Shown here piece after piece: positions 7,845 through 14,558 of a stretch of DNA of 15,076 bases (position 1 is its first letter; each line of letters opens with the position of its first letter). Both the position numbers and the translations under genes were made by a program. Location: the NCBI GenBank assembly GCA_900554315.1, contig USGP01000024.1:1-15076 (forward strand), written 5' to 3'. The stretch is from an uncultured Mycoplasmatota bacterium. Lineage in GTDB: Bacteria > Bacillota_I > Bacilli_A > RF39 > UBA660. Under the pieces are notes generated by a model, which saw only the letters and a program-made list of their open reading frames with translations, made no database searches and was not told where the DNA came from.

Positions 7845-7923
7845 TTGCATGTATATTAGATATATGTTATAAGTTTATTGGTAATTTTTTTACCATAACA
7901 AATAGACATGTTTAGCATATAAT
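7845..7923 (+). promoter_or_regulatory. Tandem promoters and a palindrome upstream of rpoE
   Basis: The upstream promoter is TTGCAT (7845-7850), 17 bases, then TATAAG (7868-7873) with an extended TGt. The downstream promoter is ATAACA (7895-7900), 17 bases, then TATAAT (7918-7923). Between them tggtaa (7879-7884) and ttacca (7890-7895) form an inverted repeat around five T. It overlaps the start of the downstream -35. The repeat is not followed by a T-run, so it looks more like an operator than a terminator. Confidence 0.55.
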
Positions 7924-7946
7924 GTTTTTGAATATAGGAGGGCGCT

Positions 7947-8399
7947 ATGAGTCTTAAAAAAATGAAAAAAGAAGATTTAGAATTATTGTCAAATAAAGAT
8001 ATTACAAAGTTAATTCTAGAAGAAAATAAAAAACCTATGAATACAGCAGATTTATTTAAAGAGATAATAAAGTTATTAGAATTACCATCTAATGTTTTTG
8101 AAACAAAAATTGGTGATTATTATACTGCATTATCAACAGATAAAAGATTTATCTTGTTAGATGACGGAACATGGGATTTGAGAAATCATCATACATCTGA
8201 TAAAGTAGCAAAAGTAACAGATGATGATGAAGAAGATGAAGATGATTCAGATAATGATACAGAAAAAGAAGAATTGGAAACAGAAGAAATGGATGAAGAC
8301 AATTACGACGATACAGATGAAGAATATGATGAAGATACAAATGAAGAATTAAAAGATTTAGTCGTAATTGATGAAGATGAATTAGAACTAGAACAATAA
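7947..8399 (+). CDS. rpoE: DNA-directed RNA polymerase delta subunit
   Basis: Delta is a Firmicutes-specific accessory subunit of RNA polymerase. It raises transcription specificity and recycling and displaces RNA from the enzyme. The protein has 150 residues. The N-terminal HARE-HTH winged-helix domain (about 8-77) shows DLFKEIIKLLELP and the conserved YTALSTDKRFILLDDGTWDLR (from about 54). From about residue 91 to the end the chain is almost entirely Asp/Glu, the disordered polyanionic tail typical of delta. aggaggg lies just upstream of the ATG. The gene stands between argS and prfA with its own promoters and terminator. In B. subtilis rpoE also lies near argS, followed by pyrG, which is absent here. 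Confidence 0.95.
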   Translation: MSLKKMKKEDLELLSNKDITKLILEENKKPMNTADLFKEIIKLLELPSNVFETKIGDYYTALSTDKRFILLDDGTWDLRNHHTSDKVAKVTDDDEEDEDDSDNDTEKEELETEEMDEDNYDDTDEEYDEDTNEELKDLVVIDEDELELEQ

Positions 8400-8411
8400 T
8401 CTAGTTTTTTT
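8384..8411 (+). terminator. Intrinsic terminator of rpoE
   Basis: aactaga (8386-8392) pairs with tctagtt (8400-8406), and a run of T extends to 8411. The rpoE stop codon (8397-8399) lies in the loop. Confidence 0.8.
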
Positions 8412-8424
8412 CTTCGTAATAATA

Positions 8425-8433
8425 TGATATAAT
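8425..8433 (+). promoter_or_regulatory. Extended -10 promoter of prfA-prmC
   Basis: TGaTATAAT at 8425-8433 is followed by a short leader and an aaagggtga ribosome binding site before the ATG at 8463. The -35 position falls in the T-tract of the rpoE terminator and has no clear hexamer. Confidence 0.6.
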
Positions 8434-8462
8434 ACCAGTGATTACCAAGAAAGGGTGATAGC

Positions 8463-9530
8463 ATGATAGAAAGATTAGAGGCAACACTTGCAAAATATAA
8501 TCAATTACAAGAAGAATTGACAAAGCCAGAAGTGCTTAGTGATATTAAAAAAACAAGAGAATATTCTAAAGAAATGGCTTCGCTAGAAGATGTAGTAACG
8601 TGCTATAAAAAGTATAAAAAAGTGTTAGAAAACATCGAAAGCACAAAAGAGATGACAAAAGATCCAGAACTAGGAGAAATGGCAAAAGAAGAATTAAAAG
8701 ATTTAGAATCAGAAAAAGAAAAACTAGATGGAGAGTTAGAAGTATTACTAATTCCTAAAGATCCCAATGATGGAAAGAACGTTGTTATGGAAATCCGTGG
8801 AGCAGCAGGTGGAGATGAAGCAAATATCTTTGCTGGAGATTTATTTAGAATGTATACAAGATATGCTGAGAAAAAAGGTTTTACATATCAAATTTATAAC
8901 TCTGTAGAAGGAACTGCAGGAGGATATAGCCAAATTGAATTTATTATAAAAGGAACGAATGCTTATTCATTATTAAAATATGAAAGTGGTTCTCATAGAG
9001 TACAACGTGTTCCGGTTACAGAAGCAAATGGAAGATTACAAACATCAACAGCAACAGTATTAGTTATGCCTGAAGCTGATGAAGATATTGAAATTGAAAT
9101 TAATCCAAGCGATTTAAGAATTGATATCTATCGTTCAAGTGGATGCGGAGGACAAGGAGTAAACACCACAGACTCTGCAGTAAGAATTACTCACTTACCA
9201 ACGAATACCGTAGTTACATGTCAAAACGAGAGAAGTCAAATTCAAAATAAAGAACAAGCAATGAAAGTATTGAAGACAAGATTATATGAAATGCAATTAA
9301 GAGAGCAACAAGAAGCCGCTGGAGCTGAAAGAAGAAGTAAAATTGGTACTGGAGATCGTGCTGAAAAAATCAGAACTTATAATTATCCACAAAATAGAGT
9401 AACAGATCATAGAATTGGATTCACAACAAAGAACTTAGATAGAGTAATGGATGGTGACTTGGATGATATTATTAATGCATTAATCCAAGAAGATCAAAAA
9501 CGTAAATTACAAGGAGAAACAGAAGATTAA
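8463..9530 (+). CDS. prfA: Peptide chain release factor 1
   Basis: RF1 recognises UAA and UAG and triggers release of the finished peptide on the ribosome. It has 355 residues, the usual length. The N-terminal helical domain (1-100) is followed by GAAGGDEANIFA (113-124). The stop-codon reading motif is PVT (184-186), the PxT class of RF1 and not the SPF of RF2. The catalytic GGQ is at 229-231 within SSGCGGQGVNTTDSAVR. NYPQNRVTDHR lies near the C-terminus. One oddity is residue 193: the T. thermophilus RF1 numbering fits exactly (Gln181, Thr194), but the expected His193 is Gln (codon CAA at 9039-9041, in GRLQTSTATV). The last base of the gene is the first base of the prmC ATG. Confidence 0.97.
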   Translation: MIERLEATLAKYNQLQEELTKPEVLSDIKKTREYSKEMASLEDVVTCYKKYKKVLENIESTKEMTKDPELGEMAKEELKDLESEKEKLDGELEVLLIPKDPNDGKNVVMEIRGAAGGDEANIFAGDLFRMYTRYAEKKGFTYQIYNSVEGTAGGYSQIEFIIKGTNAYSLLKYESGSHRVQRVPVTEANGRLQTSTATVLVMPEADEDIEIEINPSDLRIDIYRSSGCGGQGVNTTDSAVRITHLPTNTVVTCQNERSQIQNKEQAMKVLKTRLYEMQLREQQEAAGAERRSKIGTGDRAEKIRTYNYPQNRVTDHRIGFTTKNLDRVMDGDLDDIINALIQEDQKRKLQGETED

Positions 9531-10369
9531 TGACAGTAGAAGATCTTCTGTTTTTTGCTAAACAGCACATTCACTCTGATCATGCCAAAATACTAATTGC
9601 TGAATTATTAAATTGTAATCCTTTAGAGTTACTTAACCATTTGCAAGAAGAGGTATCAAATGAAAAAATAGAGTTATTAAAAAAAGAAATAAAAGCTCTA
9701 GAAGAAAACAAACCGCTACAGTATGTATTAGGATATGTAAATTTCTATGGAAATAAATTTGTAGTAGATGAAAGAGTATTAATTCCTCGTTTTGAAACAG
9801 AGGAACTTGTGGAAAATACAATAAAATATATAAAAAAATTACTCACAGAACCTGTGGATATAATAGATTTAGGATGCGGAAGCGGCGTAATAGGTATTAC
9901 ATTAGAAAAAAAAGTTTCCACAAAAACTGTGGATTTAATAGATATAAGTAAAGGTGCTTTAGAAGTTGCTAAGATAAATTGTGAAAAATTAAATTCCAAA
10001 TGCAATTTAATTCAAAGTGACATGTTCGAAAATGTGGAAAAAAAATATGATGTAATAATAAGCAACCCACCATATATTAAAGAAAACGAAATAATTGAAG
10101 ATATCGTTAAAGAAAATGAACCTCATTTAGCATTATATGCTGGAAAAGATGGATTAGACTGTTATAAAAAAATATTAGAAACTGTAAATGAATATAAAAA
10201 AGAAAAGTGTCTAATTGCTTTTGAAATAGGGTATCAACAAGCAGAAGATATAAAAAGACTTGTGGATAAATATATACCGACGGCGCAAGTTATAATAAAA
10301 AAAGATTTATCAGACAAAGACAGAATGGCATTCATTTTTTGTGGAATAAAAGAAAATGAAATTATGTGA
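9530..10369 (+). CDS. prmC: Release factor glutamine methyltransferase PrmC (HemK)
   Basis: PrmC uses S-adenosylmethionine to N5-methylate the Gln of the GGQ motif in release factors, including the RF1 encoded just upstream. It has 279 residues. The N-terminal helical domain (1-75) ends in KPLQYVLGYVNFYG (61-74) and VLIPRFETEELV (83-94; more often RPETE). The methyltransferase core has DLGCGSGVIGI (113-123, SAM binding) and the catalytic NPPY (179-182). The ATG overlaps the prfA TAA by one base, so translation is coupled and no separate ribosome binding site is needed. The gene contains an unusual number of TGTGGA elements, described separately. Confidence 0.95.
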   Translation: MTVEDLLFFAKQHIHSDHAKILIAELLNCNPLELLNHLQEEVSNEKIELLKKEIKALEENKPLQYVLGYVNFYGNKFVVDERVLIPRFETEELVENTIKYIKKLLTEPVDIIDLGCGSGVIGITLEKKVSTKTVDLIDISKGALEVAKINCEKLNSKCNLIQSDMFENVEKKYDVIISNPPYIKENEIIEDIVKENEPHLALYAGKDGLDCYKKILETVNEYKKEKCLIAFEIGYQQAEDIKRLVDKYIPTAQVIIKKDLSDKDRMAFIFCGIKENEIM

Positions 10370-10384
10370 ATAAAATAAATAAAA

Positions 10385-10409
10385 TTCTTTCACTATAATG
10401 GTGAAAGGA
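10385..10409 (+). promoter_or_regulatory. Hairpin covering the spoIIR ribosome binding site, with TATAAT in its loop
   Basis: ctttcac (10387-10393) pairs with gtgaaag (10401-10407), with a possible G-U extension. The 3' arm is the start of the gaaagga Shine-Dalgarno stretch for the ATG at 10418. The 7-base loop contains TATAAT (10394-10399). It could be an RNA hairpin that limits translation, or an inverted repeat around a -10 element. No good -35 for a vegetative or sigma-F type promoter is visible. Confidence 0.4.
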
Positions 10410-10417
10410 AGAAAACT

Positions 10418-10936
10418 ATGAAAAAATTCATTATTATATTAGCAGTAATAGTGACAATTTTATCAATTAATAAACAGGAAAAAGTAGTAATTCCAAAAGA
10501 TGCTATAAGATTTAGAGTAATCGCTAATAGCAATAAAGAAGAAGATCAAACACTAAAAAAACAGGTAGTTTCTAATTTAAATACCGAAATACAAAAATTA
10601 TCCTTTGTGAATAAAAACTTATTAGATTCCAGAGAAAATATAAGACAAAGTATCCCAGATTTCAAAAAGTCGGTGCAAGAAACATTAGAGAAGAATCATA
10701 GTGAAGAAACTTTTACAGTGGATTATGGAATCCATCACTTTCCAAAGAAAGAATACAGAGGAATCATATATAAAGAGGGAGATTATGAATCATTGGTAAT
10801 TACTTTAGGAAACGGACTTGGAGAAAACTTCTGGTGTGTATTATTTCCACCACTATGTTTATTAGACACAAATGAACCAACTGAAGATGTAGAATACACT
10901 TCATTTGTAAAAGAACTAGTAGATAAGTATTTTTAA
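10418..10936 (+). CDS. spoIIR: Stage II sporulation protein R
   Basis: In B. subtilis, SpoIIR is made in the forespore and secreted toward the mother cell, where it activates the protease SpoIIGA that processes pro-sigma-E. This protein has 172 residues, with a hydrophobic secretion signal at 4-17. It shows the family signatures AIRFRVIANSNKEEDQTLK (29-47) and ENFWCVLFPPLC (136-147). The spacing and length fit compact Firmicutes homologues. It sits 48 bases after prmC and 34 bases before mntP, as in other Firmicutes, where prfA/prmC, spoIIR and mntP are neighbours. Its presence implies an endosporulation programme or a remnant of one. No other sporulation gene is in the window. Confidence 0.9.
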   Translation: MKKFIIILAVIVTILSINKQEKVVIPKDAIRFRVIANSNKEEDQTLKKQVVSNLNTEIQKLSFVNKNLLDSRENIRQSIPDFKKSVQETLEKNHSEETFTVDYGIHHFPKKEYRGIIYKEGDYESLVITLGNGLGENFWCVLFPPLCLLDTNEPTEDVEYTSFVKELVDKYF

Positions 10937-10970
10937 ATACGAAAACAAATAAAATATATAAGGTGATGAT

Positions 10971-11504
10971 ATGCAACTAAACCTTATGTATTTTTTTATT
11001 GCTATAGGATTAAGCATGGATGCTTTTTCTTTAGCTTTAGCTTATGGAACATTAGAAAATAATATAAAAAAAGAAATCTTATTAAGTATAACAGTAGGAA
11101 TATTTCATTTCTTTATGCCTCTAATAGGATCAATAATAGGGCAACAATTTCTACTGCAATATATTAACAAAGCCAATTATTTAGTAGGAATAATATTTAT
11201 TTTATTATCAATCGAAATGTTTTTATCAAAAAATGATAATAAATCAATTAAAATAACCAATTTTTTGTCTATAATCATGTTTGCATTTACAGTAAGTATA
11301 GATAGTTTTTCAGTGGGTATCGCACTTTCCCTAACCAATGATAATATTACGCCAATCTGTTTATTATTTTCTATCATCAGTGCCTTCTTTACGATAGTAG
11401 GAGTCTTGCTAGGAAAAACCATTGCTCAAAAAATAGAAAATAAGTCCGAATATTTAGGAGCAACTATTTTATTATTGTTGGGTATAAAATATATATTTTT
11501 TTAA
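10971..11504 (+). CDS. mntP: Manganese efflux protein MntP
   Basis: MntP is a small membrane exporter that lowers intracellular Mn2+. It has 177 residues and about six hydrophobic segments. The two internally homologous halves each carry the family motif: GLSMDAFSLALAYG (13-26, Asp17) and TVSIDSFSVGIALS (107-120, Asp111). The Asp residues within the membrane are the expected metal ligands. An aaggtgat ribosome binding site precedes the ATG. The 34-base gap from spoIIR is too short for a yybP-ykoY manganese riboswitch, so expression is probably from the upstream operon. No intrinsic terminator is evident downstream. Confidence 0.92.
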   Translation: MQLNLMYFFIAIGLSMDAFSLALAYGTLENNIKKEILLSITVGIFHFFMPLIGSIIGQQFLLQYINKANYLVGIIFILLSIEMFLSKNDNKSIKITNFLSIIMFAFTVSIDSFSVGIALSLTNDNITPICLLFSIISAFFTIVGVLLGKTIAQKIENKSEYLGATILLLLGIKYIFF

Positions 11505-11559
11505 AGATAAATATTATACATTGGAAAACAATTTCAGATACATATTTTTGCATTTTCTT

Positions 11560-11588
11560 TTGACAAATAAAGGAATATTACTTATGAT
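11560..11588 (+). promoter_or_regulatory. Promoter of fba
   Basis: A consensus TTGACA (11560-11565), a 17-base spacer and TATGAT (11583-11588). This is the best vegetative promoter in the window and fits a highly expressed glycolytic gene. The leader to the ATG at 11610 is very short. Confidence 0.85.
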
Positions 11589-11609
11589 ATATATGAAAGG
11601 TGGCAAAAT

Positions 11610-12455
11610 ATGTTAGTAAATTTTAAAGAAATGTTAATGGACGCAAAAAAAGGAAAATATGCAGTTCCACATCTTAATATAAATAATCTTGAATGGACAA
11701 AATATATTCTTGAAAAGTGTAATGAACTTCAAGTGCCAGTTATTTTAGGAGTAAGTGAAGGTGCTGCTAAATATATGGGTGGATATGACGTTATTGTTGG
11801 TATGGTAAAAGGACTTATGAAAGATTTAAATATTACAATCCCTGTATGCCTACATGTCGATCATGGAAGTAGTAAAGAAACATGTATAAAAGCAATTGAT
11901 GCTGGATTTACATCTGTAATGATTGATGCATCTCGTCATGAACTTGATGAAAATATTAGAATAACAAAAGAAGTAGTAGAATATGCTCACGAACGAGGTG
12001 TAAGTGTAGAAGCAGAAGTAGGACATATTGGTGGTTCTGAAGATAATATAACCTCTACGTCTACAAATGCAACATTAGAAGATTGTTTAACTTTATATGA
12101 AAATACAGGAATAGATTCATTAGCTCCAGCATTAGGAAGTGTACATGGATTCTATAAGGGTGAACCTAACTTAGACTTTGTAACAATGGAAGAAATTAAT
12201 GAAAATTTACCTATTCCACTAGTATTACATGGAGGAACAGGAATTCCAGATGATAAAATAAAGAGAGCCATTTCTTGTGGTATATCTAAAATTAATATCA
12301 ATACAGATTTACAATCTGTATGGAGCAAAGCAGTAAGAAAGTTCCTAGATGAAAATAAAGATGTTTATGATCCAAGAAAAATAATTGGAAGTGGAGAGCA
12401 AGCTATTAAAAACAGAATTGAAGAAATTGTCACTTTATTTGGAACAAAAAGATAA
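11610..12455 (+). CDS. fba: Class II fructose-bisphosphate aldolase
   Basis: This zinc-dependent aldolase cleaves fructose 1,6-bisphosphate to dihydroxyacetone phosphate and glyceraldehyde 3-phosphate in glycolysis (EC 4.1.2.13). It has 281 residues, the short FbaA-type length. LHVDHGSS (81-88) holds the catalytic Asp84 and zinc ligand His85; EAEVGHIGG (134-142), SVHGFYKG (177-184, ligand His179) and LVLHGGTGIPD (204-214, ligand His207) follow. The phosphate-binding KININTDLQ is at 227-235. Tagatose-bisphosphate aldolase belongs to the same family and is not fully excluded. The fba-murA order matches the fbaA-murAB region of B. subtilis. A ggtgg ribosome binding site precedes the ATG. Confidence 0.93.
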   Translation: MLVNFKEMLMDAKKGKYAVPHLNINNLEWTKYILEKCNELQVPVILGVSEGAAKYMGGYDVIVGMVKGLMKDLNITIPVCLHVDHGSSKETCIKAIDAGFTSVMIDASRHELDENIRITKEVVEYAHERGVSVEAEVGHIGGSEDNITSTSTNATLEDCLTLYENTGIDSLAPALGSVHGFYKGEPNLDFVTMEEINENLPIPLVLHGGTGIPDDKIKRAISCGISKININTDLQSVWSKAVRKFLDENKDVYDPRKIIGSGEQAIKNRIEEIVTLFGTKR

Positions 12456-12484
12456 AATATAGTAAAGCTGTCAGGAGGTAAAAT

Positions 12485-13738
12485 ATGAAAATAATGGAAA
12501 TAGAAGGCAACAGAGAATTAAATGGAACAATAAGAATTAGTGGTGCAAAAAATGCTACAGTCGCTTTAATACCTGCTGCTATTTTAACAGACGAAGAAGC
12601 AACAATATGCAACGTTCCAGAAATCACAGATACCGATGCTTTATGTGATATTTTAAATGAGTTAAATGTCGATGTTAAAAGAGCAAGTGAAAGCATAGTA
12701 ATTAATCCACAAAATATGAAAAATGTTGAAATTGCCGAAAAATTTTCTAAAAAACTTAGAGCATCATATTATTTTATGGGAGCTTTACTAGGCAAATATA
12801 AAAAAGCAGTTATGTATTTTCCAGGTGGATGTTCAATTGGTGCTCGTCCTATAGATTTACATCTAAAAGGATTTGAAGCACTTGGAGCTACAGTAAAAAA
12901 TGAAAAAAATAAATATATTGTAGAAGCCGATGAGTTACATGGTGCCAATATATATTTAGACATTGCTTCTGTAGGAGCAACAATAAATATTATGTTAGCA
13001 GCAGTAAAGGCAAAAGGAACAACAGTAATAGATAATGCAGCAAAGGAACCAGAAATTGTCAATGTTGCTACATTTTTAAACAACATGGGAGCAAAAATTA
13101 GTGGAGCAGGAACATCTACTATAAAAATCGAAGGAGTAGAATACTTGCACAAATGTTTCCATGAAGTAATACCAGATAGAATTGAAGCCGGAACATATAT
13201 TATTATTGGAGCATTATGTGGAAAGAATTTAAAGATTGATAATATTATTCCAGAACACGTAGATTCCCTTTTATCTAAATTAGAAGAAATAGGAACCGAA
13301 TTACAAGTTGGAACTGATTATGTATTAATTTCTAAATCAGAAAACTATAAACCTACAACAATTAAAACTGCTGTATATCCAGGATTTCCAACAGATTTGC
13401 AACAACCATTTACAGTGTTGCTAACACAATGCCATGGAAAATCTAAAGTAGTGGAAACAATTTGGGAAAATAGATTTATGCACATCCCATACTTAAAAGA
13501 TTTAGGTGCTGACGTTACCGTAAAAAATCAAACTGCTACAATTATAGGACCATCTAAATTAACAGGTACTTCTGTAGTTGCAACCGATTTACGTGCAGGA
13601 GCTGCAATGGTAGCTGCAGGACTATTAGCAGAAGGAAAAACAACAATAACAAATGTAGAACACATACTCCGTGGATATGAGCAAATTGTAGAAAAATTAA
13701 CAAGCGTAGGTGCTAAAATTGAAATTAAAGAAATATAA
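12485..13738 (+). CDS. murA: UDP-N-acetylglucosamine 1-carboxyvinyltransferase
   Basis: MurA transfers enolpyruvate from phosphoenolpyruvate to UDP-GlcNAc, the first committed step of peptidoglycan synthesis and the target of fosfomycin (EC 2.5.1.7). It has 417 residues, full length. SGAKNATVALIPA (19-31) contains the substrate-binding Lys22-Asn23. PGGCSIGARPIDLHLKG (113-129) contains Cys116, the residue fosfomycin alkylates. DLRAGAAMVAAGLLAEG near the C-terminus is typical. The catalytic Cys is present, so the enzyme should be fosfomycin-sensitive at the target level. A strong aggaggt ribosome binding site lies 5 bases before the ATG. By position after fba it corresponds to B. subtilis murAB (murZ) rather than murAA. 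The 29-base gap after fba implies co-transcription. Confidence 0.97.
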   Translation: MKIMEIEGNRELNGTIRISGAKNATVALIPAAILTDEEATICNVPEITDTDALCDILNELNVDVKRASESIVINPQNMKNVEIAEKFSKKLRASYYFMGALLGKYKKAVMYFPGGCSIGARPIDLHLKGFEALGATVKNEKNKYIVEADELHGANIYLDIASVGATINIMLAAVKAKGTTVIDNAAKEPEIVNVATFLNNMGAKISGAGTSTIKIEGVEYLHKCFHEVIPDRIEAGTYIIIGALCGKNLKIDNIIPEHVDSLLSKLEEIGTELQVGTDYVLISKSENYKPTTIKTAVYPGFPTDLQQPFTVLLTQCHGKSKVVETIWENRFMHIPYLKDLGADVTVKNQTATIIGPSKLTGTSVVATDLRAGAAMVAAGLLAEGKTTITNVEHILRGYEQIVEKLTSVGAKIEIKEI

Positions 13739-13763
13739 TAAATTAGTTATATTTCTTTTTTTT
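13727..13763 (+). terminator. Intrinsic terminator after murA
   Basis: A 12-bp AT-rich stem (aaagaaatataa at 13727-13738 with ttatatttcttt at 13747-13758) and an 8-base loop, with a run of eight T at 13756-13763. The murA stop codon (13736-13738) ends the 5' arm. The T-run is followed directly by ggagga, the ribosome binding site of the next gene, so no promoter fits between them. Confidence 0.75.
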
Positions 13764-13774
13764 GGAGGAATTTT

Positions 13775-14482
13775 ATGATAAAAAGGCACTATAAATTAAT
13801 TATATTTATTCTAATAATTTTTGTAGTGTTCTTAATATACAAAACAAACCATATAAATTATTATAGTTATACGGTCTTAGGAGATGGATATGCTTTAGGT
13901 ATCAATTCCTATGGGATAGAAGATTACGGTTACAGTGATTTTCTAAAAGATCAAATAAAAAAGGAGAAAAAATTAAAAACATATACAAAAACATTTTCAA
14001 GGTCCGATATTTCTATAAATCGTTTATATGAATCTATTATAACTGACGAAAAAAAGAGTATAAACAACATAAAAAAGAATATAAAGCAAGTATTAAGAGA
14101 ATCAGATTTAGTAACATTAAGTATTGGGTTAAACGATATAATTTATAAAATATCTATAACACCAGATATAACAGATAAAAAAGTAAATACAATAGTAGAT
14201 AACGTTACTTTAGAATTAAATCAACTAATAGTTGAAATTAATAAATATTATCCTAAAAAAGTATATCTTATTGGATATCCTGATATACCAATGGAAAATA
14301 TATATATAAAAAAAGGAATAAAAAGATTAAATAGAAACATGAAAGAAATATCTAATACTGTTTATATAAATACAGAAGAATGCATTCATCACGAAGACTT
14401 TTTAAAAAGTAAATCATTTTATCCAAGTAAATATGGATATTATAAAATTTATCAAGAATTACGAAAAAAACTTGCAAAATAA
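13775..14482 (+). CDS. Membrane-anchored SGNH-fold protein lacking the catalytic triad
   Basis: The protein has 235 residues. One N-terminal membrane anchor lies at about 8-22 and the rest is predicted outside the cell. The layout follows GDSL/SGNH esterases. Block I is VLGDGYALG (34-42), with Gly38 where the nucleophilic Ser belongs. Block III is intact (SIGLND, 116-121). Block V reads SFYPSKYGYYKI (214-225) where DxxHP…GY is expected, so the His is Tyr216 and no Asp lies at the usual distance. Most of the catalytic residues are therefore missing and it is probably a non-enzymatic, binding SGNH protein. The gene occupies the place of rho between murA and rpmE. It has a strong ggaggaa ribosome binding site just after the murA terminator and no visible promoter, so it should depend on readthrough. 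Confidence 0.65.
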   Translation: MIKRHYKLIIFILIIFVVFLIYKTNHINYYSYTVLGDGYALGINSYGIEDYGYSDFLKDQIKKEKKLKTYTKTFSRSDISINRLYESIITDEKKSINNIKKNIKQVLRESDLVTLSIGLNDIIYKISITPDITDKKVNTIVDNVTLELNQLIVEINKYYPKKVYLIGYPDIPMENIYIKKGIKRLNRNMKEISNTVYINTEECIHHEDFLKSKSFYPSKYGYYKIYQELRKKLAK

Positions 14483-14500
14483 AAAAAGACTTGATATACT
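14472..14500 (+). promoter_or_regulatory. Promoter of rpmE
   Basis: TTGCAA (14472-14477), a 17-base spacer and TATACT (14495-14500). It overlaps the end of the SGNH gene. Transcription should start near 14507, leaving a leader of about 50 bases. Confidence 0.6.
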
Positions 14501-14519
14501 AATAACGCTAGTTTAATTA

Positions 14520-14558
14520 CTATGATTAATTTAAAATCATGGCGGAAGGAGAGATAGT
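14520..14558 (+). promoter_or_regulatory. Leader hairpin and ribosome binding site of rpmE
   Basis: ctatgatt (14520-14527) pairs with aatcatgg (14535-14542) around a 7-base loop, with one G-U pair. It stands directly before the ggaaggag Shine-Dalgarno. Ribosomal protein leaders for L31 have been described in Firmicutes; whether this is one cannot be judged from a single sequence. Confidence 0.35.

Larger units (their letters stand above)
9383..10614. other. Cluster of DnaA-box-like 9-mers
   Basis: Consensus TTATCCACA. Perfect matches: 9383-9391 (plus) and 10261-10269 (minus). One mismatch: 9808-9816 and 10033-10041 (both TTTTCCACA, minus), 9853-9861 (ATATCCACA, minus), 10365-10373 and 10606-10614 (TTATTCACA, minus; these fit TTATNCACA). 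Two mismatches: 9914-9922, 9928-9936 and 10340-10348. Elsewhere in the window I found no perfect site, one other variant at 12703-12711 (TAATCCACA), and TTTTCCACA at 3241-3249 and 6807-6815. The sites are in coding DNA and may be partly incidental. Confidence 0.35.

Noticed and set aside
9383..10614. The DnaA-box cluster as the chromosomal origin oriC
   Set aside because: The sites lie within coding genes with no dnaA/dnaN neighbours and no AT-rich unwinding region between genes; a secondary DnaA site is the most that can be proposed.
10937..10970. yybP-ykoY manganese riboswitch before mntP
   Set aside because: The gap is 34 bases, far too short for that riboswitch, and no matching fold is visible.
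12769..13152. Minus-strand frame inside murA
   Set aside because: murA is intact and well conserved on the plus strand; the reverse frame has no recognisable family or start signal.
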